From Candidula unifasciata (taxonomy: Eukaryota > Mollusca > Gastropoda > Stylommatophora > Geomitridae), in NCBI GenBank assembly GCA_905116865.2, contig CAJHNH020000700.1, positions 194,501-258,500 on the forward strand: a stretch of 64,000 nucleotides of DNA, written 5' to 3'. The translations under genes were made by a program, and so were the position numbers. Position 1 is the stretch's first letter; every line of letters begins with the position of its first letter. This document shows positions 36,901 to 49,400 of this stretch, in pieces. The notes under the pieces were generated by a model. It saw only the letters and a list, made by a program, of their open reading frames with translations. It was not told the origin of the DNA and made no database searches.

Positions 36901-39900
36901 AAATGGTGTTGGGACATTTTCTGGGAAGTAAAAATGGTGCTATATTGGGCTAATTCTGAGAAGAGATAAAGAATCACCAGACATGCACTGAAATGGGAAA
37001 TAGAGTGACTGAGTAAACAAGGACGTTTAGTAGAAACATTAAGGTGAACGTTGATGAGAGAAGCCATAAGTGCTGGGCTGGATTCCATCCATGATATTGA
37101 AATGATTGCCAAGAGTAGAACAGAATAGAAAAATAGGCAGAGAGCCTTGTGTGACATATAATGACAAAACAGGACAGCCAATGAATGAATGAGAGAAAAG
37201 CTAGCATGATTATGTTCACATCACCCATCAAGTGCCAGTTTCAGGTACTATAGCCTATTGTGTCTCATGGCATTAGTGACGATCCTTAACTCACCTTGTA
37301 GGTTCCAGGACCCTGTTGTGGGGGGGGGGGGTGGAGAATAGACCCACTGCCCTCTAACACGGCTGTACAGGATTCAACAAATTAGGGATGTTTCCTTTAA
37401 AAGAATACATCTGCCTGAAAGTTTAGGAACCAACAGTTTGCATAAAAATAAACCAGAACGGTAAAGCAGGTGTTTAAGCAAAACTTAGTTTCTGGAACAA
37501 GACCAAAGTCCAGAATTAAGTAAACCAGAACTTCCTGTCTGAGTTTACAGTCAGCAAAGAAGGAAACTCTTCAGCATAGCAGTTCTTTGTATTTTACAGA
37601 TCTTTTAAAATCTGTCACTTGTGGCTCAAAAACTATTTATATCTCAAAATACAGGGTACTATTTCCGTGGGAATCAACGCCACAGAAATCTTTGATGCAG
37701 AATATGATGATGATGAACCCATAGACTATCAGTAAGTAAAACTTGTTATGATGAAACCATTCACCCCAGAAACACTTTAAGAAAGCGACTATATACTCGG
37801 ACCCCCCCCCCCCCCCCCCCCCTTTTTCCCCTCCTGACCCAATATAATCTTTATTAAACCGCTTAAGTAACCATGTTGCACATGCACTAAAAAATGCATG
37901 TTTTTTTTTTCTAACATTGTTTTAGGAAAATATGGAAGATAGTATCTGTAAGCTCTGACGGAAGGTTATGGTTGTTTGTCCCCTTATGGACTGTAGTCCT
38001 GTTCCAGAACCTGAATGTTGCATGTGCATCTGTTTTACAGATCTGACTTATTTGTGTGCAGACTATTGGTTTCTTGCCTCTCAGGCAGATGCGCTCAGAA
38101 TGTGAAGGAAACTCCCAATTAGTTGACTCTTATGACATGCTTTTGGATTGGCACTGAGACTGTTCATGTTTTTCCAATAATTGGGCCCCGAACCCACACG
38201 AGGAGGAGAGTATCTGAAACACAAACAGAGTGAAGATTTAACTGGATTTGATTGCTCTGGGCCTAAAAATATAATGGATAAATCATACAGTGACTTTATT
38301 GGAATTCTAACACTGAGGCTTTTGTTCCCATGAAAACCCCTAAATGCTGTTTTGAGTGAATTTAAATCCAGACCTCCTAAATGCTGTGCAGGTGCAAACA
38401 CAGTCAATGGTATTAACTAGGCTTTTTGGGCACATCACTAGAAATCCTAAGTAAGCAGCATTTACAGAATTGAGCCGCTACTTTACATGCCAGATTGTGA
38501 CTTTTCTGGCGCACAAGGGTTGCAGTTTTACTTACAGCAAAAATAAACACTGGGTGTAGATCAGTGATCCAAACATCTGTTGAGAAACACTTTCATGCTT
38601 GACCTACTTTTGTATCTCCATTTATGACAACCATGACTTTAAAAATCAGCTAAGCATTACCCCTAGAATCGCTTCCTTTGCTCCAGATAATGTGATGGCT
38701 TATTCCATATGTTTGCTTAGACCTCACAAGATTCTAGAATTCAGCTTTGTAAGCATTGCCCCTAGAATCACTTCCTTTGCTTCACCTAATATGATCTCTT
38801 ATTTCATATCTCCATTTAGACCAAGCAGGACTCTAGAAATCAGTTCTATGAGCATTGCCCAGTCTGTGGAGTGTCCACTAACTCTCAAGGATACGGTTGT
38901 CGTCGGGGGCAACCTGGACACCCGGAATGGTATTGGTCAAGGCATGTTCAGCATCATGTGGAGGAGGCTCATATCTACCAAAGGATGGGCAGAGGTAGGG
39001 ATGCTCTTTCTGCTCTTTCTACACCTTCTGTATCTAAAAGTCAGAAAATAAAGGACGGTTTTCACACTTTTAGAGCATGCATCAGGAATGTGGTGCTAGA
39101 CCTATGTTATGCCTTGAAATGGATTTAAACTTTGGCGGAAAGTTCTTGTTTTTTGTTCACCTCTGGACTTCAGTCTTGTTTGGGAACCTGCGTGTTGCGC
39201 TCACATACATTTTACAAGTCCAGCTTATTTGTATGCAGACTATTGGTTCCTTGCCTCTCAGACATATACACTATGACTTCGAAGCCCCTACCCCCGCTCC
39301 AAATACTTTTACCATATACTTGTTTTTTTTGGAAGGCATTAGGTCTGTTCTTTTTTTCCCCCACAACCGGCCCAGGACACTCTCGGAGAACTTACATGTA
39401 GTTTGAGTTTCATAGTTGTTGGGTGAATAAACCCACAGAGAGAGCGAATTTTAAGACTGTTATTTATCTTGTTTTTTTTTTTTTTTTTTTTAGCCGATCT
39501 GATGGTCAATTTAGAAATTCAGCTTGGTTTAATCGATCATTCAGTTTATCCCTCTAGCTGCTAACAACAGGTTTACTATACTATCCTCAGATTTTTTTTA
39601 CAAATATGTCTGGGCGGCCAATATGGCAGAACGCAGATACCCCTTTGAACCTCCAAAGAAGTTATAACTGGCTAAACCAGCCAGGTGTCACCTGCAGTTC
39701 TGTGCAGGTGAGAACTGAAGTTGGTCCAGTCTCTTCTTCTACTTTCCCCGCCTGCACACTGTGGTGGCAAGTCCTGTTTGGTAATCCACTTCTGGACTTT
39801 GGTCTCGTTCGGGACTCTAGTGTTTCATGTGTATCAGATCTTGTGTGCAGATTGTTGGTTCCACACCCATCAAACAGATGTAATGCGTTTTCAGAGTAAT

Positions 39901-42900
39901 CAGTCAGTCAGGGTTGTCCACAGTGGATCTCCAGCATGCTGTCTCTCTTGTCTTGATTGTACTCTATCTCAGACTGATTTTCATCCATTTTTTTATGTTA
40001 ACCTCCCACTTGTATCATCTACCTCCCCCCGACTTTTCCCTTCAGCATGATTTTTAATAGCGTATTGTGTCTTTTAATGTGACCAAAGTGTTTCAGTTGT
40101 CTCTTTCTTTCAGTAATTCTCTTTTCATTCATAATCTTTCCAGAACCTCTGTGATGGACTGGGTTCTATTTCCATGAAATACGGCCTGTCCTTCTTCTGT
40201 ATATCCACATTTCCAGAACATTCAAAGTTAATGTTTATCCTATTGTACACTGGCCTGGCTCCTGTGGGGACAATGTTTCTAGGAATTACCATAAAGAGGT
40301 GTTAATAGGCCTGGACGAGACTGAACCCTGGTCCACATGCATCACCACAGTTGGTGATGCACTTCTCCATCCCCGTCAGCATTACTATTGCACATGAAAC
40401 ACTAACATCTCTGTATCTCATTGAAGGAACTAATTCCTAACTGATCCTATCATTGCTGATGTTGATCTGTCTTACGTACAGGTGGATGTTCATGTGGGTT
40501 CTGCAGTAGCCTTCGGGGTCACAGGGTTTAGGCAGCTGACACAAAGATGGTAAGTGGCATTGTGTTATCGGCCTGTCCCTCCCCTGTGATTTCTGCTCTT
40601 CACTGCACTGCCTAGTCCTCTTTGTGGAATGCCTAGTCCTCTTTGTGGAATGCCTAGTCCTCTTCACTGCACTGCCTATTTCTGCTCTTTACCACACTGC
40701 TAAATCCTTCTCTTTACTGCACTGCTAAATCCTTCTCTTTACTGCACTGCCAAATCCTCCTCTTTACTGCACTGCCAAATCCTCCTCTTTACTGCACTGC
40801 TAAATCCTTCTCTTTACTGCACTGCTAAATCCTTCTCTTTACTGCACTGCCAAATCCTCCTCTTTACTGCACTGCTAAATCCTTCTCTTTACTGCACTGC
40901 CAAATCCTTCTCTTTACTGCACCGCCTATTTCTGCTCAAATGCGCTTCTCTTTACTGCTCTTTGTGGAATGCCTCCTCTTTACTGCACTGCTAAATCCTC
41001 CTCTTTACTGCAATGCTAAATCCTTCTCTTTACTGCACTGCCAAATCCTCCTCTTTACTGCACTGCCTATTTCTGCTCTTTACTGCGCTGCCTAGTCCTT
41101 CTGCCTAGTCCTCTTTGTGGAATGCCTAGTCCTCTTCACTGCACTGCCTATTCCTGCTCTTTACTGCACTGCCAAATCCTTCTCTTTACTGCACTGTCTA
41201 TTCCTGCTCTTTACTGCAATGCCCATTCCTTCTCTTTACTGCACTGCGCAATCCTATCTTACTACTGCACTGCAAAACTACACTGCCCCTGTTTATCCTG
41301 CCCATGCCATCCTGCACTGCTCTTTTTACCACTGCGCTATGTAATTGTAGTCCTTCCTCTTTACCTACACTGCTCTTAGGAATCCTCCTTTTTGAACACA
41401 CCAGGGCGTGCCCAGTGACTGCTAAAGAGCTGCACTGCCCATGCCTTCTCTTAATTGACACTGCCATGACCTGTGAATACTGCATCCCAAAGATTCCTGC
41501 TAATTCACGTAACCACTGTTGGAAGTCCTATAACAGATACCCTGCCTTTATATAACATAAAACACTGACGATGTACTGTCATAATCCTACCCATACTTCT
41601 CATCCTGCACTATACTCTTTTGACCTACCACTAGTGGGTTAGACTAATGTGCTAGGACAGTGTGGTCTGCAAACTGATTAGTCAAAAGAGCCAAATTTCT
41701 TTTCAAGAACTCGTCAAGAACCATGTTTTTTCGGAGTCAGAACCAATTTGTGGCCGACTTGCTGAGCCGCACTCAGGTAGCTAAAGAGCTGCCAGCCGGG
41801 ATTTGCTGACCACTGTGCTAGGATGTTGAAACAGACAAGTAAAATACAATGGTCTAACACTTCGCAACCTTATAGCAGTCGTTTGCCGTGGAAGTGTCAT
41901 AATGTTTTTTCATTGTCTGTGTGTTTCTTGTCCAGCTACCTCCGATGTGGCCTGCGAGGAGAGGTTACACAGTATGGCTACAGACCTTCGGCAACTTTAA
42001 GTAAGTCAGCACATCATGGTATTTTTCTATTCTAGATTGATAATCTTGTCTGAATGGTGTAAATCTTGTTTGGGCGCTTTTGCCAATACATTTATTTTAT
42101 GTACAATTTTGCTTTATAATCTTGTTTTATTATTTATTTTTGTTTTTAGATAATCTTGTTTGGGAATATTTGTTAGATAATCTTGTTTTGTGCGATGAAT
42201 TATCTTTTTTTCTTCCCCTGCTTTTTTCTCACCGGTTGTAAACTGAAAAGTTCTTGTTGTTTGTCCACTTCTGGACTTTGGTTTTTATTTCAGATATTGA
42301 GTTATTTTTATTCACATCTATTTTATAGATCGGGCTTGTTTGAATGTTTGTTCCTCACCATAATAGGCAGATATACTCTGACTTCAGAGGAAACTATCCT
42401 GATTAGTCAACTTTTACAACATGCCTATGTAGGACAAAGTGGGTGTATTCTCCCCCCCCCCTCACAAAACTCACACCGGAAGTCATCTGTTCTGGATTGC
42501 TTATCTTGTTCAAGTACATTTGTTATGTTTGTATGTTGAATTAAGAATAGACATCACAGCACTCAGGACACTCACATAAGCTTCCTCTTCAGCAGCAAGC
42601 GGAGAGTTCCAATTCTGATGGCACCAGTAACTGTCTGATTGCATATACGTCTCACCTTTCCCTTGGGTTAACTCTTCGCAGTGCCATTCTCCTCAGACCG
42701 CAATGATCTATTTCTTAGTTTAATATCACTCGTTGCTGAGATATAACCATGGCCTGTTAGGGAAGCAACAACAACTGCAAAAACTAGCTTAACTCTGCTC
42801 TTGGATTTGAATCCCCTTTGTGGTGTTATATAATTGACCTTCCCTGTCTATGTTCTGGTTCCCCTTTGTGGTGTTATATAATTGACCTTCCCTGTGTAGC

Positions 42901-45900
42901 GTTCTGGTGCCCCTTTGTGGTGTCATATAATTGACCTTCCCTGTGTAGCTTCTGGTGCCCCTTTGTGGTGTCATATAATTGACCTTCCCTGTGTAGCTTC
43001 TGGTGCCCCTTTGTGGTGGGGGAGGAGAGGGTACAAAGAATACGCCCACTGCTTTCCTAACAATCATGTCATATAGGTCGACTAATTAGGGGTTTCCTTT
43101 GAAGTCAAGAGTACATATGCCTGGGAGGCAAGGAACACAAGTCTTTTCAACATATATCACTGTTGAAACCAAATCGGTCTGCAGCTGAATTGCCCACAGC
43201 TGGGATTGAATTCAGAATCACAAGGCGAGTTGGCAGTGCTTAGTCAGACACTGACAATATAAAAATACTTTTTTTATTTTACCCTCAACAAGTGCTAGCA
43301 TACCAGTTTGACAGATGCTTGCAGGGTCGACTGACCTACAACCTGAGCCGGCCGTCATCCATCGTCACAAACATTGTGTACAGTAATGAACAGAACCATG
43401 TATCTTCAAGTGTACAGGTTTGTGACAAATTGTACATTGTTCACTTTTCTCTTTCTGTATTTATTATGATTCCTTATTTGAATATATTTTTCTTCCTACT
43501 TGTCATCTTTCCATTCCAGTTAAGAATTATTGTCTTGATAAATGTTTGTATTGTTACATATAAGGAAGGAGGAGTGGCTTTCTGAATGTTTAGAAAGTTA
43601 TGCTCTCTTTCAGTGTCATCATCATCATCAGCTGCCTTGCCGCCTGGTGTAGGCACTCATGCCTCTTCACAATCTGTGATCTTCAACAGCGTGTATCAGT
43701 TCATCTCCTGACACCCCTCCATACCATTACAAAAATCTTGTCAAGTATCTTCTTGCGTTGTCTTCCTCTGTCTCTTTCTCTATTAATCTTTCCAGTTGTC
43801 ACAACATGTCCCAGTCTCCTTCTTCTCATAACTTGACCAAAAATTGAGGACCGACTCTTTCTGATGTTTGTGATAAGTTGTCTTCATGCCCTCATCTCTT
43901 TCAGAATGACTGGGTTGCTCTTTTTGGCTGTCCAAAGAATTCTAAGGATTGTTCTGTAAAACCACATGACTGAGGCCTCAAGAAATTATCAGCTTATCCA
44001 GAATCGAATCCACAGTTTGATCGACACACACAAAAACAAAATTATATGGGGGGGGGGGGGGGGGGGGCTGTACAGAATTGTTATAGTATACTTATTTGTA
44101 TCTCTTGCTGATTAATTGTAATTTCTTTTTTTTTTTTTTTTTTTGCAGCTTGGCATCCGTTCTAGCTTTCTTGCTTTATCATATACCAGAACTTTTCTTG
44201 AGGCAGATACCAAAGTGCGAGGAGCATTCAGGTACAGTTCTAGAACTCAAGCTTCATTCATCTTAACATGTTGTGAGACTTTAACGCTTTTGCCCCAAGA
44301 AGCAAAAAAAAAAAAAAAAATGACACTTCCTGTTGGGTACAATTGCCCGTAAATGTCACTTTTCTGACTTGTCTGTAGTAACCTGTTTATGAGACTCAGT
44401 TAATGTTGTTGTCTGTTTCACACCTGCACAAACATTTAGACAGTCAGGATGTGAATACATTAACTAACAATAGCATTTAGGGGGAATTTTCATTTGAGCT
44501 TAGTGGCATTTTCAAGGCCGAGTTGACCTCAGAGTTTCCTGTAAGGCTTAGTGATAGAGGTCACGGCCTGAGTCACCCAATACATGTGTTTTTGTAGACA
44601 CGGGACATTTATTCTATCTGATGCTTCACCTTGTTTGTGATTATTATTACATGCAGCTCATCCCATATCCTCTTGTCTTTTTACTTCACTCTGAAGCTCC
44701 CTTCTCCGTGTGTTTTTTTGGGTCTGCCTTTATTTTCTCTGTCCCTTTGGATTCCGCTGCAAAGACATTCTTGTTAAATTGTTATCATGTTTTCTCAGTA
44801 TGTCTAATCCAATACCAGCATCCTTTCATAACCTCTTGATTGACTGGAATTTATTTAGTTCTCTCCCAACGCTCAACATTAGTGATTCCATCATACCATT
44901 TAATTCCCTGTAGCTACATCAGGCAGACTACAGCAGAGTTACATCAATAATTAGTGAATAAGATAATCATTTAGGAAAACAAAATAGTAAGAAAATGTGG
45001 TAAATTTAAGATTGCTATGGTACTGACATGGCTAATTTTGAATTTCTAGCGGAAAGATGTACTGTGGGACTAGACATAGTGATTTGTGTATTTCACTAGA
45101 AAGGTTGTGTTTTTTGAAAGCATCATTGTACTTTAGGATGACTTCAAGAGGCGTAAAGTAATAAGACAACTGTCTGGGCAGCCAGTAATATCAACAGTTA
45201 TAAGACCGAGAAGATAGTGCTAAATTGGACACATTCTGAGAAAAGACGAAAGAGAATCATGTAAGAGGCATTGCAATGGGAAATAGAGGGCTTGAGGAAA
45301 TGAGGGTATCCAAAAGAAGCCCTAAGGCAGAAAGTTCATGAGAGATAGCCAAAAGGGCTGGACTGGATTCCATCCATGATTTCAGATGGATTACAGGGTA
45401 TAGAATAGATTGGAAAAATAGACTGCCAGTCCTGTGTGACATTTAATGTGTTTGTATAGTGAGTGTTAGTATACTACAGTGTGTTAGTATAAATTTGTTG
45501 TCTTTCTTCACATTTTATCTTTATCATCATCATCATCCCGTAACACTGCATGTCTCTGAGTCACGAGTTGTTATTGACTGTCTGATCAGCCCCTTTCACC
45601 TTTGACAGTCAGATGCAATGGACTTCATGGTTGCATGCCTAAAGCCTGTCCAGTCAGTTAAGTTCTGTATCCATGTCTTTCTTGGTCTCTCAGTTCTCCT
45701 ATTCCCCCTTCTACTGAGCCCTGTTTTTGAGAGGCCATTAGATCTTTTTACATGTCAGTACAATTGCATTCACTACCTTTTCACAATAGTTAAAATAGGT
45801 TCATAGTTTCCAGTGTGCTGGGTAATTTTGTGGGAAAACACCTAATTTTTTCTCAAGTCTCCCTATTTCTCAGTCTTCTTTATCTCATTGGGAGTCACTG

Positions 45901-46438
45901 GCAGAGCGGCTAGACCCTAGCAGACCCGGACTTTTCTTCAAAAATGACCTTGGCTCCCAGGTCAACCCAGCCTTGAGTGGATACCGATTGCAGTCCCGGG
46001 AAATAGAGCCGAAGGGAGTGTTCCTGATCACATCACCCATCTTGTGCCATTGGTCAATAAAATTTAGGTCTAGCCCTATATGCCCTACATGCCTAAAGGC
46101 GTGGAAAAAGATCGTTTACTTTACTTACTTACTTTATTTCACTGTCCTTATAAAGAATGCTTCTCGCTTTCCTTGATAAAAATACCAAATTAAGCTTACA
46201 GTTAAAATGATAACAGTTAATATTTATTCATTGCTTCTACAGAATTGGAACACTAGGCGGTATGGTTGAGTGTTCTGTGGAAAAAAAGGTGACAGATTTC
46301 AGCAATATAGGAGGCACATTGTTGATAGGGGTGCCGCAGGGTGTCCATCTCAAACTCAAGTAAGTTGTCTATCTTTTTATTTTTTTATCATTGCGTTTTC
46401 TCCCTTTTTGTGTTCTTTCTTTCCTTTATTTTTCCTTG

Positions 46439-46483
<45 letters not shown>

Positions 46484-49400
46484 ATTTTATCCCCTTCATT
46501 CTGTTCTTCTTGTCTTTTTATCCCCTTTATTGTGTTTTTCTTGTCTTTTTCTTCTTTCTCTATTTTTTTTTTTAACATCTGTCTTATTTTCTTCCTTACT
46601 TTCTTTCATTAATTTTCTTCTTTTTTTCCTAACTGCTCTTTTTTCCCCCTTTATTTGAAAACAGAAAATAATAAATCGACATGATTTCTGAGTTATCATC
46701 ATCAGTTTCCACTTTTGCCGTTAAGTGGCATAGGGAGGAACAGTTTGCAATCCATTACTTAATGGTAGCAATAGCTGTTGTCATTCCTTGTCGATATAGA
46801 GGCTCTTTAATGTTATCAACCCATCATTTCCTTCTCCTGTTGCTTTCACAACAGATCTTTTCATGTGTAGCTCCTGTTTTCACTCCAGAATACAGGGACC
46901 TATATTTTCAGACCAGCCTGGCTCAAGAGTGTCCTGGCTCAACTCAGCCTCTATAAAAGTGGATCATCCTCAATCAGCGGGTTCTTTACAGAACATCGCT
47001 CTCGTCACGGCACGTTGAAAGGTTCTCTTTCTCTTATCCAGCACTCCAGCCCTGTGTGCTTTCATAGCCAGTGGATCTTCACTGTCTTGTATCCATATTT
47101 GCGCAGGTGGCTCTCTGCATCATTTTCTGGAAATTACCCTCCATCACCATTTTCCCCAGACCATTGTGACATTTAACATGACCAAAATACTACAGGTTTC
47201 GGGACAGGAAGCTGTTTATAGGCCGATTCTACTTGATCCTGACATAATAAAGAAGTTTGTCTTGTTGTTCTTCTTGGTCAGTGGCATTATAAGAATGTTA
47301 TTTTTTAGCAGAAAATGTTCAAAAATCATCTGGGAATTGTTTTGTAAGGCAGGTCACTGAAAGAAGTAATTGGCCACCCCATTTCTTCTTCTACTGCAGA
47401 TTCAGAAAATGTGAGTGGCCTGATGATACAGGACTTGTGACCTATGTGGTTCTTTTTTGTTGTAGCTGCTGCTTACATCATCGATGAACTGCAGTTTTAG
47501 CGGTGGACTGTTTGCGTTGGCACTTCTGGCGGCTATTTAATACATTTATGTGAATTTATAATATTACCTTTGCTGAGACTGCAGTCACAAGAGACAGCAG
47601 TGGGTATTTTCTGTGGTTTTCACTGGCACAGGAATGGAGTGATTATGAGATGACCCGTTTGCTGTGAATTTGGAACTGCAGTTACCTGATTCTTCTCATT
47701 TTTAATCCACCTTTGTTAAAATTTTTTTTTACTAGATTACTGTTTATAATTAGATGAGAACTGAAATCAGAATCTATAATAATACTGATAACTTGTTTCA
47801 GTAATGCAGTTTACAAGTCTCTAGCTTTTAATTCACCATTTGTTTCAGTGTTCTCTTTACCAGATTACTATATATATAATTAGATAAGGAGTTTAACCTG
47901 TAAATATAAAAATACTAGTAATTTGTTTCATTCATGCTGTTAACTCCATATTTTTTTTTATTTTCACTTTTACTTTTAAAATTTTTGTTTGCAGATTACT
48001 ACGTGGTCAGCAGACGTTTATTTTCCCCATCTACCTGTCCGAAGGCCTGAATCCTAGCGCTGTCATTTATGGGTCACTCCTGCCACTGGCAGTTTACTAC
48101 ATTGTCAAGAAGCTGATTATTGATCCTGTACTTAAGCAGCAGAAACTTTCGTAAGAATTTTGTCAACTATTTTTTGCCAGCTTTATGGGTGACTGGTAGT
48201 TTGCCCATTAACATCAAGAGCTAGCTGACTGGCACGGACGATCACGCCTCTCCACAGTCTATCTTCAGCATGTTCAGTTTGTGTGCAGAACTCCTCCATG
48301 TCATGACAGCAGGCTGTCAAGAATCTGCAGGCATTGTCTTTTCTCTTTTTCCATTGATCTTTCAGTGGTCACAACATGTTCAAGTTTCCTTCCTTCTCTT
48401 AACATGAAAATCAGCCTAATTTGTTGACTTTATGGCATGCTGGGGGGAAGGGGGTGTGTTAATTTTTTTTAGCCCCNNNNNNNNNNNNNNNNNTTACCCC
48501 CTTAAATTTGTTCTTTTGTTTTTTTATCCCCTTTATTGTTTTTTTCTTGTTTTTTTTCTTCTTTCTCTTTTTTTTTTTTTTAACACTGCTTATTTTTTTT
48601 CCCTTACTTTTTTTCTTTAAAATTTTCTTTTTTTTTTTCCAACTGCTTTTTTTCCCCCCCTTTTTTTAAACAAAAAAAATTAAATCGACATGATTTCTGG
48701 TTATCATCATCATTTTCCCTTTTGGCCGTTAAGTGGCATAGTGAGGAACATTTTCAGTCCATTAAATACTTACTGGTACAATAGCTGCTGTCATTCTTTT
48801 TCGATATGAGGCTCTTTAATGTTTATCAACCCATCATTTCCTTCTCCTGTTGCTTTCACACAATCTTTTCATGTGTAGCCCCCTGTTTTCACTCCAATAC
48901 AGGGACCTGTATTTTCCAGAACCAGCCTGCTCATATTCCAACTCAGCCTCTATAAAAGTGATCATCCTCAATCAGCGGTTCCTTTACGAACATCGCTCTC
49001 CGTCACGTGCACTTGCATGTCTCTTCTCTATCCAGAGCACTCCAGCCTTGTGTGCTTTCGATACAGTGGATCTTCACTGTCTTGTAATCCATACTGGCGT
49101 CATGGTGGCCTCTGCCGTCATTTTCTGTATTTACCCTCCATCACCATTTTCCCTCAAACCATTGTGCATTTAACATGACCAAAATACTACAGGTTTCGGG
49201 ACAGGATAGCTGTTTATAGGCCGATGTCTACTTGATCCTGACATAATAAAGAAGTTTGTCTTGTTTTTTCTTCTTGGTCAGTGGCATTATAAGATGTTTT
49301 TTTGTTAGCAGAATGTTTAAAATCATCTTTGGGAATGTTTGTAGCAGGTCACTGAATAAAGTAATTGGCCACCCCATTTCTTACTTCTTCTTCAAAATCA

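Noticed and set aside
38837..38994. Alternative exon 6 start after the AG at 38835-38836
   Set aside because: It breaks the reading frame from exon 5. The acceptor at 38827-38828 restores it and matches the protein family.
39606..40050. Further DNAJC11 exon in 39.6-40.0 kb
   Set aside because: The readable stretches are repeat V, and the required exon in the right phase was found at 40482-40549.
46270..46658. Glycine-run ORFs
   Set aside because: They are made by the 42-base G homopolymer and T-rich intron sequence after exon 11.
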